Below, one piece after another: positions 29,821 to 38,708 of a stretch of 64,000 bases of DNA. The notes beneath the pieces are model-generated. The model was not told the DNA's origin and made no database searches. It worked only from the letters and a program-made list of their open reading frames with translations. Source of the stretch: Paraburkholderia sp. C35 (lineage in GTDB: Bacteria; Pseudomonadota; Gammaproteobacteria; Burkholderiales; Burkholderiaceae); contig NZ_QBUY01000004.1 in the NCBI RefSeq assembly GCF_003121405.1, positions 62,001 to 126,000 on the forward strand, written 5' to 3'. The translations under genes and the position numbers were made by a program. The number at the start of each line of letters is the position of its first letter. Within the stretch, counting starts at the first letter, position 1.

Positions 29821-29899
29821 AACCCGCGCAACCTGCACGCGCGGCCGTCTTGCGGCGCTTCAGCCTCTCATCGAGCGGCGCAGTCGGGCCGCACTAGTC

Positions 29900-30130
29900 A
29901 TGCAAACGGTACTATTCGCCTTGCTGCGTTTTTACAAGATTGCCGTGAGTCCCATGCTCGGCAACCGGTGCCGTTTTTATCCCTCCTGTTCGGATTACGC
30001 GCGCGAAGCAATCCAGTATCATGGCGCCGCGCGTGGTACTTATCTCGCCGCAAGGCGCCTGTGCCGCTGTCACCCGTTTTCGGCGGGCGGCATCGATCTT
30101 GTCCCGCCTCCAACTCCTAAGAAGCGCTGA
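29900..30130 (+). CDS. yidD: Membrane protein insertion efficiency factor
   Basis: Protein of 76 residues with the family pattern [23 protein letters not shown], Cys-rich, then [17 protein letters not shown] short amphipathic N-terminus attaches it to the inner membrane. It assists YidC-dependent insertion. It lies between rnpA and yidC as in most Proteobacteria. Confidence 0.95.
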   Translation: MQTVLFALLRFYKIAVSPMLGNRCRFYPSCSDYAREAIQYHGAARGTYLAARRLCRCHPFSAGGIDLVPPPTPKKR

Positions 30131-30160
30131 CGCGCTGTGCCATCGACACTGAGACAACGC

Positions 30161-31813
30161 ATGGATATCAAACGCACCGTCCTATGGGTCATCTTCTTCA
30201 TGTCAGCTGTCATGCTGTTCGACAACTGGCAGCGCGACCATGGACGCCCGTCGATGTTCTTCCCGAGCGCGACGCAGACCAAGACGGCGAGCCCCGCTGC
30301 ACCGGGTTCGTCGCCGGCGGGAAGCCAACCGGCCGACCTGCCGCAGACGAACGCCGCCGCACCTGGCTCGACGGCACCCGCCACGCAACAGGCGCAGCTG
30401 GTTTCGTTCAGCACCGACGTTTATCGTGGCCAGATCGATACGCGTGGCGGCACGCTGTCGAAGCTGACGCTGATCAAACCGGGCGAGGGCAAGCAGCCTG
30501 AGCAGGTCATCACGCTGTTCGACCACACGGCCGACCACACCTATCTCGCGCGCACGGGCCTGCTCGGCGGCGATTTCCCGAATCACACCGACGTCTTCAC
30601 ACCCGTTCCCGGTCAGGCGACCGACATGACGGGCAACACGCTGACGCTGTCGTTCGATTCGCCGGAAAAGGGCGGCCTGAAGGTCGTGAAGACCTACACG
30701 TTCACGCGTGGCAGCTACGTGATCAACGTCGACACGAAGATCCAGAACGTCGGCACGACGCCCGTCAAGCCGACGGCGTACATGGAACTCGTGCGCGACA
30801 GCCAGCCTGTCGAAACGCCGCGTTTCTCGCATACGTTCATCGGACCGGCTGTCTACACGGAACAGCATCACTTCCAGAAGCTGACCTTCGGCGACATCGA
30901 CAAGAACAAGCAGGACTACGCGACCTCGGCTGACAACGGCTGGATCGCGATGGTGCAGCATTACTTCGCGTCGGCGTGGATTCCGCAGCAGGGCGTGAAG
31001 CGCGATATCTACGTCGAGAAGATCGATCCGTCGCTGTATCGCGTGGGTGTCAAGGAGCCGCTGCAGACCATCAATCCGGGTCAAACCATCGACGTATCCG
31101 CGCGTCTGTTCGCCGGTCCGGAAGAAGAGCGCATGCTCGAAGGCATCGCGCCGGGTCTCGAACTGGTGAAGGACTACGGCTGGGTGACGATCATCGCGAA
31201 GCCGCTGTTCTGGCTGCTCGAGAAGATCCACAGCTATGTCGGCAACTGGGGCTGGGCGATCGTGCTGCTGACGCTGCTGATCAAGGCGGGGTTCTTCCCG
31301 CTGTCGGCTGCAAGCTACAAGTCGATGGCGCGCATGAAGGAAATCACGCCGCGCATGCAGGCACTGCGTGAACGCTTCAAGGGCGATCCGCAAAAGATGA
31401 ATGCGGCTCTGATGGAGCTGTACAAGACTGAGAAAGTGAATCCGTTCGGCGGTTGTCTGCCGGTTGTGATTCAGATCCCGGTGTTTATCTCGCTGTACTG
31501 GGTGCTGCTGTCGTCGGTGGAAATGCGCGGTGCGCCGTGGATTCTCTGGATTCACGATCTGTCGCAACAAGATCCGTACTTCATCCTGCCGGTTCTGATG
31601 GCCGTCTCGATGTTCGTTCAGACGAAGCTCAACCCGACGCCGCCGGACCCCGTCCAGGCCAAGATGATGATGTTCATGCCGATCGCCTTCTCGGTCATGT
31701 TCTTCTTCTTCCCGGCGGGTCTCGTGCTGTACTACGTCGTGAACAACGTGCTGTCGATCGCGCAGCAGTACTACATCACGCGCATGATGGGGCAGAAAAA
31801 GAAGGCTGCCTGA
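30161..31813 (+). CDS. yidC: Membrane protein insertase YidC/Oxa1
   Basis: Protein of 550 residues from ATG 30161 ([23 protein letters not shown]). The first membrane segment is followed by a large periplasmic beta-domain (about 80-350) and then the five-helix Oxa1 core, which includes the [22 protein letters not shown] segment. It ends with a Lys-rich tail. It inserts and folds inner-membrane proteins alone or with SecYEG. A terminator follows. Confidence 0.98.
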   Translation: MDIKRTVLWVIFFMSAVMLFDNWQRDHGRPSMFFPSATQTKTASPAAPGSSPAGSQPADLPQTNAAAPGSTAPATQQAQLVSFSTDVYRGQIDTRGGTLSKLTLIKPGEGKQPEQVITLFDHTADHTYLARTGLLGGDFPNHTDVFTPVPGQATDMTGNTLTLSFDSPEKGGLKVVKTYTFTRGSYVINVDTKIQNVGTTPVKPTAYMELVRDSQPVETPRFSHTFIGPAVYTEQHHFQKLTFGDIDKNKQDYATSADNGWIAMVQHYFASAWIPQQGVKRDIYVEKIDPSLYRVGVKEPLQTINPGQTIDVSARLFAGPEEERMLEGIAPGLELVKDYGWVTIIAKPLFWLLEKIHSYVGNWGWAIVLLTLLIKAGFFPLSAASYKSMARMKEITPRMQALRERFKGDPQKMNAALMELYKTEKVNPFGGCLPVVIQIPVFISLYWVLLSSVEMRGAPWILWIHDLSQQDPYFILPVLMAVSMFVQTKLNPTPPDPVQAKMMMFMPIAFSVMFFFFPAGLVLYYVVNNVLSIAQQYYITRMMGQKKKAA

Positions 31814-31868
31814 TCGGCGAGTGGCTGGATCGAGCGCGTGGTCGTTCGATCCGCGCAGAAGAAGCGAC

Positions 31869-31905
31869 AAAAAACCGCCCGGTGTTGAGCCGGGCGGTTT
31901 TTTTA
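31869..31905. terminator. Bidirectional terminator after yidC
   Basis: AAAACCGCCCGG and CCGGGCGGTTTT flank a seven-base loop, with A- and T-runs on both sides. It can therefore end both the yidC unit and the convergent XRE gene. Confidence 0.85.
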
Positions 31906-31922
31906 TGTCTGCGAGGTTTCGG

Positions 31923-32345
31923 TTAAATGTTGTCTGCGTCGCCGTAAAACTGGGCGATCAACTCCTGCACCAGATAGCGATGATGCGGCGTCAATGATTC
32001 GATCTTCGACGCCAGTTCCAGCGTCTCCTGCGAGAGCGGGTATTTCTCGCCTCGCTCCAGTGGCTTCGGCACATTCCGCGTCGATCCATTCGGCGACGGC
32101 CCGTAATGCAGCCAGTGCGGATCGACTTCGAACCACGCGGCGAGCGTGCGCAGCTTGTCGTCAGTGGGAATCGTGCGGCCGCTCAGCCACTTGTGCACCG
32201 TCTGCGGCGACACAGGCTGGTCGCCGTGATGGCGTAGATTGAAATGCAATGCGAGATCGGTCCCGCCCTTGAGTCTTTCCGGGGCGCGTCTCATCGCGAA
32301 CTTGAGTCGCTCGGCAAAAGCCGTTTTTTCTTCGACGGTTGGCAT
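31923..32345 (-). CDS. XRE/CI-like transcriptional regulator
   Basis: Protein of 140 residues from ATG 32345 (MPTVEEKTAFAERLKFAMRR). The helix-turn-helix lies around residues 35-75 (VSPQTVHKWLSGRTIPTDDKLRTLA), with a short helical C-terminus (LTPHHRYLVQELIAQFYG) instead of a peptidase domain. Function is unknown. It sits between yidC and mnmE on the opposite strand, so it is a local regulator of unknown targets. Two inverted repeats upstream (32481-32508, 32543-32562) are candidate operators. Confidence 0.8.
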   Translation of the reverse strand: MPTVEEKTAFAERLKFAMRRAPERLKGGTDLALHFNLRHHGDQPVSPQTVHKWLSGRTIPTDDKLRTLAAWFEVDPHWLHYGPSPNGSTRNVPKPLERGEKYPLSQETLELASKIESLTPHHRYLVQELIAQFYGDADNI

Positions 32346-32480
32346 CCACAGATTGTGCAGTCCGTCACGCCTCGGGTAGACAACTGTACACGCTACATTT
32401 CGCGTGTCTGAGGTTTGCCTATCTCGGCACGGCAATAGATCAGAACAATTCCTTGCAAGACGAAAAGGTCTCGTTAGCCT

Positions 32481-32562
32481 TGTCGTGTAGGGATTTGCTT
32501 ACACGACACCTTCGGATTTTCCCACACGCAGCCTGATCGTGCTTTATCTCAACTAAGATAAA
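32481..32562. promoter_or_regulatory. Two inverted repeats in the XRE-mnmE intergenic region
   Basis: TGTCGTGTA (32481-32489) / TACACGACA (32500-32508), and TTTATCT (32543-32549) / AGATAAA (32556-32562). Both are perfect. Half-site spacing fits dimeric repressors, such as the adjacent XRE protein, or a MarR-type factor for the second. Confidence 0.4.
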
Positions 32563-32689
32563 TTCCGTGGCACGCATTCACCCGTCGCGAGGGATGGCCT
32601 GCATAGCGCCGTTGACACGCGCGTTACAATGCCACGCGTTCAGCGCACTGCCGTGCGCGCCCTTTCCACCTTGTTCCCGCCCGCCCGTC

Positions 32690-34090
32690 ATGCTCGCCAC
32701 CGATTCCGATCCGATCGTCGCCATTGCAACCGCGCCCGGCCGAGGCGGCATAGGCGTGGTGCGGATTTCGTTCGGGCGTGCAGGCGAAACTGCCGCGCAA
32801 CCGATGATGCAGGCGCTCACCGGCCAGGCGCTCGCGCCACGCCACGCGAGTTACGTGCCGTTTCTCGACAGCGAGGGTAATGCGCTGGATCGCGGCATCG
32901 CGCTGTATTTTCCGGCGCCGCATTCCTACACCGGCGAGCACGTCCTCGAATTGCAGGGCCACGGCGGCCCGATCGTGCTTCAGCTGGTTTTGCAGCGCTG
33001 CATCGATGCCGGCCGCGCGTTCGGTTTGCGTCTCGCGGAGCCGGGCGAATTCACGCGCCGCGCATTTCTCAACGACAAGCTCGATCTCGCGCAGGCCGAA
33101 GCGGTGGCCGATCTGATCGAGGCCAGCACGGAAGCCGCCGCGCGCTCGGCGGGACGCTCGCTGGACGGTGCGTTCTCGCGCGACATCCACGCGCTGGTCG
33201 AAGAGGTGATCACGTTGCGGATGCTGGTCGAGGCGACGCTCGATTTCCCCGAAGAAGAGATCGATTTTCTCGAAGCCGCCGACGCACGCGGCAAACTCGC
33301 GCGTATCCGCGAACGTCTTGCGCTGGTACTGAGCGAGGCGCGCCAGGGCGCGCTGCTGCGCGAAGGTCTGTCGGTGGTGCTGGCGGGGCAGCCGAACGTC
33401 GGTAAGTCGTCGCTGCTCAACGCGCTCGCCGGCGCGGAGCTCGCGATCGTCACGCCGATTGCAGGCACGACACGCGACAAGGTCGCACAGACAATCCAGA
33501 TCGAGGGCATTCCGCTGCATGTGATCGACACAGCGGGGCTGCGCGAAACCGAAGATGAAGTCGAAAAGATCGGTATCGAGCGAACCTGGGGCGAGATTGA
33601 ACGCGCCGACGTGGTGTTGCATCTGCTCGACGCCCGCTCAGGCATGACCCCCGATGATGATTCGATCGCCGCCCGTTTTCCATCCGGCGTACCTGTCGTG
33701 CGCGTGATGAACAAGACGGATCTCACGGGCGTCGCACCCGTCGTCAGCGGTTTGAACGGGGCGGGCGAGGGCGATTCGTGCGAGGTTCGCCTGTCGGCCA
33801 AGACGGGCGATGGAATCGCCCTGCTGCGGGGCGAACTGCTGCGTATCGCCGGATGGCAGGCCGGCGCGGAAAGCGTCTATCTGGCTCGCGAGCGCCATCT
33901 GATAGCACTTCGGGCAGCACAAGACCATCTCGGACTCGCTGCCGCACATGCCGATCAGAACGCGCAGGCGCTCGACCTCTTCGCTGAAGAACTGCGACTG
34001 GCGCAGGATCAGCTCAACTCGATCACGGGTGAATTTACCTCCGACGATCTGCTTGGCGTAATCTTCAGCAGGTTCTGTATAGGTAAATAG
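32690..34090 (+). CDS. mnmE: tRNA-modification GTPase MnmE
   Basis: Protein of 466 residues from ATG 32690. The N-terminal domain begins [21 protein letters not shown]. The G domain has [13 protein letters not shown], the GTTRD switch and NKTD. The C-terminus ends FCIGK, with the catalytic cysteine. With MnmG it modifies wobble uridine in tRNAs. The last 18 bases (34073-34090) resemble the SGI1-type attachment site in this gene; an integrase-like gene follows. Confidence 0.97.
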   Translation: MLATDSDPIVAIATAPGRGGIGVVRISFGRAGETAAQPMMQALTGQALAPRHASYVPFLDSEGNALDRGIALYFPAPHSYTGEHVLELQGHGGPIVLQLVLQRCIDAGRAFGLRLAEPGEFTRRAFLNDKLDLAQAEAVADLIEASTEAAARSAGRSLDGAFSRDIHALVEEVITLRMLVEATLDFPEEEIDFLEAADARGKLARIRERLALVLSEARQGALLREGLSVVLAGQPNVGKSSLLNALAGAELAIVTPIAGTTRDKVAQTIQIEGIPLHVIDTAGLRETEDEVEKIGIERTWGEIERADVVLHLLDARSGMTPDDDSIAARFPSGVPVVRVMNKTDLTGVAPVVSGLNGAGEGDSCEVRLSAKTGDGIALLRGELLRIAGWQAGAESVYLARERHLIALRAAQDHLGLAAAHADQNAQALDLFAEELRLAQDQLNSITGEFTSDDLLGVIFSRFCIGK

Positions 34091-34183
34091 TCGAGCGTCA
34101 TATCCCTTTGCAAACCGACATATCGAGCATTCTGATAAAGCCGATTTAGGTACACAATCCTGTAGACTGCGCTTTTGTCGCGC

Positions 34184-35419
34184 ACTGTGTACCCAAACCG
34201 GTCAAATGCCAAAGCTCGCAACACCGCTCAGCGAATCACACATACGAACCTTGCAGCCGCGCGCGACGCGCTACAGCGTCGCCGATGGCAAAGGTCTCGT
34301 CCTCGAAGTCATGCCGACGGGCAAGAAGGTCTGGCGTTTCCGTTACACGCTCGACGGGCAGCGGCAACCCATGGTCACGATCGGCGACTATCAGCTCATG
34401 TCATTGCGGGTCGCGCGAGCGCGGGCGCAGAAATACGCGGACATCGTCGCACAAGGCCTGTCGCCCGTTTCCGTCGCCAGGCAGGATCGGGGCGTGGAGA
34501 AGCGTGTCGACGTGCTGCGCGACGGGGCCGAACTGTACCTTGCGGCAGAAATGGCGCGCAAATCCGACGAATATCGACGCACGACGCTGCGTGCGCTCGA
34601 CAAGGACATTCTTCCCGCCATCGGGCACAAGCCCATTGCACAGATCTCGACGCAGGACATCCAGTCGATCAGCGACGCGATCAAAACCCGTGGCGCGCCG
34701 CAGATGGCGCTGCATACACGCAACGTCGCGAAGCGTCTGTTCGCATTCCTGATCGCGCGAGGCCTCGCAACCGTCAATCCCGCCGAGGCCATCGCGGCGA
34801 GCACTATTGCATCGCACGATGCGCGCTCGCGCGTTCTCGCGGCACACGAAATCGGCACGTTACTGCGCGCGGTCTACACATCGCAGATCAGACGGCCGCT
34901 GAAATACGCGCTGCATCTGCTCGTGCTGACCATGGCAGGCAAATCCGAATTGATCGAGGCAACGTGGCGGGAATTCGATCTCGACGCAGGCGTCTGGACG
35001 ATTCCCGCTGTTCGTGCCGGCAATGGCCGCGATCGACAGGTCTGTCTGTCGGGCCAGGCTGTATCGATACTGCGCGAGTTGAGAAGCGGCAAGAATAGCC
35101 GCACGTACGTCTTTCCGTCGACGCGCGGCGGCGAGGATCGTCCGATTGCGAAGGGGACGCTCAACCAGGCGCTCAAGACACTTGGGCTGGACGGCGAACA
35201 CTTTGTGTTGAATGACTTTCGCCGCACGGGGATGGCTTATCTGCTCGATCTTCGGCCTACGCTCGATACTGCAGACGGCGCTTTGCCAGACTCCGAAAGC
35301 GCCGACACCGCTACTCAGATGCAACGCTGGGCTGACTTCGTCGAAGCGCAGTTGGGTGAGCGCAGCGGCACTTAACGCGCGCCGCGTTAGTCACGCACGT
35401 CAAGTTTTGGGTACACAGT
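34184..35419. repeat. 14-bp inverted repeat flanking the integrase-like gene
   Basis: ACTGTGTACCCAAA (34184-34197) and its exact reverse complement (35406-35419) lie 8 and 30 bases outside the ORF at 34206-35375. A related AGGTACACAA occurs as a direct repeat at 34148-34157 and 35518-35527. They could be integrase arm sites, operators, or relics of attachment sites. Confidence 0.65.
34206..35375 (+). CDS. Integrase-like protein lacking catalytic residues, next to mnmE
   Basis: Protein of 389 residues, intact frame, with the P4-type N-terminal arm-binding domain (KKVWRFRYTLDGQRQPMVTIG) and the core fold still readable. Key residues are changed. The catalytic Arg region reads TMAGKSELIEATW, where the family has an R before KSEL. 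The HxxR box reads LNDFRRTG, with Asn for His. The second His/Trp and the nucleophilic Tyr with its context are replaced by a non-homologous stretch before the RWADFVEAQL end. It should bind DNA but not recombine. An intact frame without catalysis suggests domestication rather than simple decay. Confidence 0.75.
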   Translation: MPKLATPLSESHIRTLQPRATRYSVADGKGLVLEVMPTGKKVWRFRYTLDGQRQPMVTIGDYQLMSLRVARARAQKYADIVAQGLSPVSVARQDRGVEKRVDVLRDGAELYLAAEMARKSDEYRRTTLRALDKDILPAIGHKPIAQISTQDIQSISDAIKTRGAPQMALHTRNVAKRLFAFLIARGLATVNPAEAIAASTIASHDARSRVLAAHEIGTLLRAVYTSQIRRPLKYALHLLVLTMAGKSELIEATWREFDLDAGVWTIPAVRAGNGRDRQVCLSGQAVSILRELRSGKNSRTYVFPSTRGGEDRPIAKGTLNQALKTLGLDGEHFVLNDFRRTGMAYLLDLRPTLDTADGALPDSESADTATQMQRWADFVEAQLGERSGT

Positions 35420-35468
35420 ACCATTGTGCTTCTTCATCTGCGCTTGTCTGGCAACGAATAGAGAAATC

Positions 35469-35501
35469 CATGCGTGGTTTTGCGAAGAAATTCCACGCAT
35501 G
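35469..35501. repeat. 9-bp inverted repeat downstream of the integrase-like gene
   Basis: CATGCGTGG (35469-35477) and CCACGCATG (35493-35501) with a 15-base spacer. There is no T-run. It might be a weak terminator or a protein site. Confidence 0.4.
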
Positions 35502-35613
35502 ATCCATAGACGCTTTAAGGTACACAACGCTTTACTCAAACGCTCGCAGATACGGCCACCCGTACTTTCACTCAACAAATCGAGGTTACAGCCGCCGATT
35601 TGCCCAATCACAG

Positions 35614-35907
35614 TCACCCGTGCAACGCCACCGGTTCCACGCCAGCCTCGGAGTGATGGTTTGCCGATGTCTCAGCAGCGGGTGTCGAGTAGAAACCAGG
35701 TCCATGCCGATCGTACTGATCGAGCCTGAGCAACAGGCTGTCGATCGCGCACAACTGCATTCTGGTGAGGGAAGGAGCGTCGAGCAGTGCATGCAGGCGC
35801 ATGCGCCAATACTCGGAAGAGAGAATCGGGCCACCTGCATCCGCGAGCAGCGATGGCCACATGACGCGCGAAATATGCGCAATCTCCTGATCGATTAACC
35901 GGTTCAT
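35614..35907 (-). CDS. Hypothetical protein, 97 residues
   Basis: Starts at ATG 35907 with GGGGA eight bases upstream. The protein MNRLIDQEIAHISRVMWPSLL..., with RMRLHALLDAPSLTRMQLCAIDSLLLRLDQYD in the middle, looks helical and soluble, with good codon usage. I do not recognise it, but the strong ribosome site and composition support a real gene. It converges with the integrase-like gene. Confidence 0.65.
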   Translation of the reverse strand: MNRLIDQEIAHISRVMWPSLLADAGGPILSSEYWRMRLHALLDAPSLTRMQLCAIDSLLLRLDQYDRHGPGFYSTPAAETSANHHSEAGVEPVALHG

Positions 35908-35986
35908 GGTGTTCCCCGTGACGTCTCGACAAGGCCAAAGTTTGTTTACATCTGATAATTCACTTTAGCCGGATTTTTGCGGGCCA

Positions 35987-36043
35987 ATACCTATGCAAAC
36001 AAATAGGTATCCGCACGATGCCTTGCGAAAGACGCAAGGCATC
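35987..36043. repeat. Two strong hairpins in a 270-base intergenic region
   Basis: ATACCTAT (35987-35994) / ATAGGTAT (36003-36010), and an 11-bp perfect stem GATGCCTTGCG (36017-36027) / CGCAAGGCATC (36033-36043) with an AAAGA loop. No T-run follows on either strand, so these are not standard terminators. They lie downstream of two membrane miniproteins and upstream of the 97-residue gene, all on the minus strand. Confidence 0.6.
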
Positions 36044-36177
36044 GCAATGACTCAAGCGTACGCAAACGGGCGTCAGGGCAATCGGGGGAACAGAAAGACG
36101 TTTGGGCGTCATTTTGCGGGCGCACACAAACGGAGTGAAATCGCCGCATACATGTAGCGAGAGTGCGCGGAGGAACG

Positions 36178-36312
36178 CTACGCATCATCCTCCGGCGGCG
36201 GTTCGGGCGGGCGCGGCACCGAACCGCACAGCGACGTCAGCGCGACGCTGATCAGCATCAGCGCCAGCATGAACAGCCAGTATTCCGTCCATGAGAAAGA
36301 GTAGGCCAGCAC
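36178..36312 (-). CDS. Membrane miniprotein, 44 residues
   Basis: Starts at GTG 36312 with GAGAGG seven bases upstream; stop at 36178-36180. The protein reads LAYSFSWTEYWLFMLALMLI, then SVALTSLCGS, then an Arg/Pro/Glu-rich cytosolic tail. This is a single transmembrane helix with a PRPPEPPPEDDA end. It lies 39 bases after the next miniprotein gene and is probably co-transcribed with it. Function unknown; the hydrophobic pattern and ribosome site make it likely real. Confidence 0.6.
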   Translation of the reverse strand: MLAYSFSWTEYWLFMLALMLISVALTSLCGSVPRPPEPPPEDDA

Positions 36313-36351
36313 GGCAGCCTCTCATCACGCCGGGTCACACGAGCGGCGCGC

Positions 36352-36519
36352 TCAATGATGCATCAAGCTGCGAATCGGGTGCCGCCAGTCCATCCGTCTG
36401 TGGTGATCATCTTCGTGCAGAGCCTGGCGATGTTCCTGCCAAAGCTCGTCGGAAAACAGAAACGCGACGATGAGAAGCGGCACGATCAGAAACGCGCCAA
36501 GAATCAGATGCTCGATCAC
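36352..36519 (-). CDS. Membrane miniprotein, 55 residues
   Basis: Starts at GTG 36519, five bases after a perfect AGGAGG; stop at 36352-36354. The protein begins MIEHLILGAFLIVPLLIVAF, a single transmembrane helix, followed by FSDELWQEHRQALHEDDHHRRMDW, a His/Asp-rich soluble tail that could bind metal. It is the first of two consecutive membrane miniprotein genes. No family is recognised. Confidence 0.65.
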   Translation of the reverse strand: MIEHLILGAFLIVPLLIVAFLFSDELWQEHRQALHEDDHHRRMDWRHPIRSLMHH

Positions 36520-36586
36520 AACAACCTCCTGATCGATGGAACAACGACGATTTCATTGTAGGCGTGATGGAAGTCACTGCATGTGA

Positions 36587-36615
36587 TCCACCGCGCACAC
36601 CCTGTGCGCGGTGGA
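36587..36615. repeat. 13-bp perfect hairpin
   Basis: TCCACCGCGCACA and its exact complement with a three-base loop, between the lysE-type gene and the miniprotein pair. It lacks a T-run. It may still stop or slow transcription from lysE, or mark an RNA end. Confidence 0.5.
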
Positions 36616-36666
36616 GATGATGCAAACGGCGCGCCTGCTTCGTCGTGTCCGGTCGTCAGGGCGGGT

Positions 36667-37296
36667 TTAGGCCGTCGATTTTCTCCACGCAGCCGCCAGC
36701 AGTCCCGCTCCGATCAGCAAGGTGCCGCCGGTGCGGTTGACGCCGCGCTGCACGCGTGGGCTACGGATCGCGCGCCGTGCCGCCGATGCGAGCACCGCGT
36801 ATCCAAGCGCATTAAAGGTGCCGAGCAGAACGAAAGTCGCTTCGAAAATGGCAATCTGCGACCACGTGGCGACCTGGGTGTCGATGAACTGCGGAACGAA
36901 GGCCACGAAGAACACGATGCTCTTTGGATTGAGCGCGGTCACCGCGTATGCGTGCGCGAAGATCCGGCTGGTGCGGGTTTCGCCCGTCGGCGGCGCATCG
37001 CCCGACGACGTGGGGGCACGCCACAGCTTGATGCCGAGATAGATCAGATACGCCGCACCGACCCACTTGAGCGCCGTGAACAGTGTCGCGGAGGCGGCGA
37101 GTATCACGCCGAGGCCGAGCATCGACGCCGTCATCGACGTCAGATCGCCGAGTGCGACGCCCGCGGTCGTGACCAGCGCGAAGCGCCGGCCGTGACCAAG
37201 CGCGTACGAAATTACAAGCAATACGGTAGGACCGGGAATGGCAACGAGTATCGCGGATGCAATCGCGAAGGGTAGCCAGTGGGCAAGCGTCATCAT
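36667..37296 (-). CDS. LysE/RhtB-family exporter
   Basis: Protein of 209 residues from ATG 37296 (AAGGAG just upstream; the next ATG at 37293 is equally possible). Six hydrophobic helices are evident, with the family start PFAIASAILVAIPGPTVLLVISYALGHG and the NPKSIVFFVAFVPQFID segment. These proteins export amino acids or homoserine lactones from the cytoplasm. The substrate cannot be told from sequence. It stands alone. Confidence 0.85.
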   Translation of the reverse strand: MMTLAHWLPFAIASAILVAIPGPTVLLVISYALGHGRRFALVTTAGVALGDLTSMTASMLGLGVILAASATLFTALKWVGAAYLIYLGIKLWRAPTSSGDAPPTGETRTSRIFAHAYAVTALNPKSIVFFVAFVPQFIDTQVATWSQIAIFEATFVLLGTFNALGYAVLASAARRAIRSPRVQRGVNRTGGTLLIGAGLLAAAWRKSTA

Positions 37297-37845
37297 GTGT
37301 CTCCTTGGGATTCGGGCGGGCGCGTCCGATGTGGGCTGCGCGCTGCTCGAAATCACGCGAACGGGTTGTATTGGGCCGCTCGATTTATCCATGAAGATTG
37401 CGTTCGCGCAAGAGCGTCGATGAAATGCCTGCTGCCGTGCCGCCTGTCGCCTCAGGCATCTTTTTTATTCTGCAAACGCTCCACAGCGTCGAGACTTTTC
37501 ATGAGTCACACGAATGACTTTGTGTGCGACGCATCAACGCATAAAAGCATTTATCGCAAACGGCTTAAAACCATTTACGCGTTAACGCTAATCACGCTCG
37601 CATGAGTTTATCCAGCAAGCCTGTCCACCGTACTCGGGTGTTCGAAAAGCGCCCGATATCAGCCAGATTGCGTCATCGCCACATCGTCAGTCGTCCGATT
37701 TACTCACTGCGACAATTCGCCACTGTTGCGAGCGCACACAAGATGTGCTTGCCCTTCAAAACGGTTCTCCTAAATTTAAAAGCGTTTCTGTTTATCAGAA
37801 GTTAAACACATAGCTAACCCGAGCAATACGCGCACGGAGGTATCC
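37297..37845. other. Intergenic region with an orphan terminator
   Basis: About 550 bases with no credible gene. It contains a plus-strand terminator at 37442-37466 that no known plus-strand gene uses. The second half is AT-richer (37550-37800) and probably holds promoters for the small secreted protein. Confidence 0.5.
37442..37466 (+). terminator. Orphan plus-strand terminator
   Basis: GCCTG (37442-37446) / CAGGC (37453-37457) with a six-base loop, then ATC and six Ts. No gene is upstream on this strand, so it may end an sRNA or an antisense or leader transcript from the divergent lysE region. No clear promoter is seen. Confidence 0.5.
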
Positions 37846-38187
37846 ATGAACAAGCGAGTCGCCGTTCTTTTCGCGCTGACTGGTTTAATGGCCGCGGCAG
37901 CCGCGCAGGCGCAGGATGTCGTGATCAAACCCCAGCAGACAGTGCAGTTCAAGGCGAATGCATATGGCTGCCTGTCGAAGGACAAACTCGACGCCGTCAC
38001 GCAGCACGCGCAAGCCGGTGAGCAGCAGAAAATGCAGGAATTCTTCTCGGGTTACGAATGCATCTCGACGCCCGAAAATTCGGATTTCCGCGTCGTTCGC
38101 GTGGTGGGGCATGATGTCGAATTCGTGAATGCCGGCAATAGCGATACGCAGGGTCTTTGGACCAACGACCGGTTTATCAAGCAATAA
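37846..38187 (+). CDS. Small secreted/periplasmic protein
   Basis: Protein of 113 residues with a clear signal peptide (MNKRVAVLFALTGLMAAAAAQAQ, cleavage after AQA) and a GGAGG ribosome site. The mature part has two cysteines (YGCLSKD and YECIST) that could form a disulfide, and mixed strands such as FRVVRVVGHDVEFV. The family is not recognised. It is single-gene, ended by a strong terminator. Confidence 0.75.
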   Translation: MNKRVAVLFALTGLMAAAAAQAQDVVIKPQQTVQFKANAYGCLSKDKLDAVTQHAQAGEQQKMQEFFSGYECISTPENSDFRVVRVVGHDVEFVNAGNSDTQGLWTNDRFIKQ

Positions 38188-38708
38188 GCATTTAACGTTG
38201 GTTTTCATCCGACAGCGAATGTCGGGTGAATACAGACATCCGGACGAAAGTGCGCCTTTCGCGCTCTGGAATGGCCAGGTTTTAACCTGGCCATTTTCAT
38301 TTTCCGGCTGGGCTTTGTCTGCGCGTCCACCGACTAGACTGGCGCGCCAGATCCGTCTGCTCATTCCATCCGCTCATCAGCCCCGCCACGGCGGCCTCAT
38401 CTGGCTGTCATACCGTCCCCGCATATTCGGTATCATCACGGTCCCACCTTGCAGTACCCGCGCGATACGCGCGCCAAGGTTCGCGACGCAGGTCCGGCAC
38501 ATATGTTGCTGCTTTCAACTCAGGCGAAAGCGGGAATGTCGATGCGACAAGGGTCAGCGGCCCAACGTCCGCGGCAATCCGACAAATGTGTATCAACGGC
38601 GAGACGCGCGACCCAGGCGTGAGCGCTGCAAGGCAGGGGACGATCATGGCCAGGTACGCCGACTCTCTATTCACTATCCGGTCCGCATTTGCAGGACCAG
38701 GTTGCAGC
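38188..38708. other. Intergenic region before yaeQ
   Basis: It contains the terminator at 38270-38299. Beyond that no gene is supported; the frames here lack ribosome sites and family resemblance. Confidence 0.5.
38270..38299 (+). terminator. Rho-independent terminator
   Basis: Perfect 12-bp stem AATGGCCAGGTT / AACCTGGCCATT with a two-base loop, then TTCATTTTCC. It lies 80 bases after the secreted-protein gene. Confidence 0.75.

Noticed and set aside
29818..29897. Short ORF overlapping the rnpA stop (ATGA)
   Set aside because: Only 26 codons, Ala/Arg/Ser composition and no conservation known to me; yidD starts just after with its own frame.
30203..31870. Long minus-strand open frame opposite yidC
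   Set aside because: Arg/His-rich mirror of the yidC codon bias; yidC is certain.
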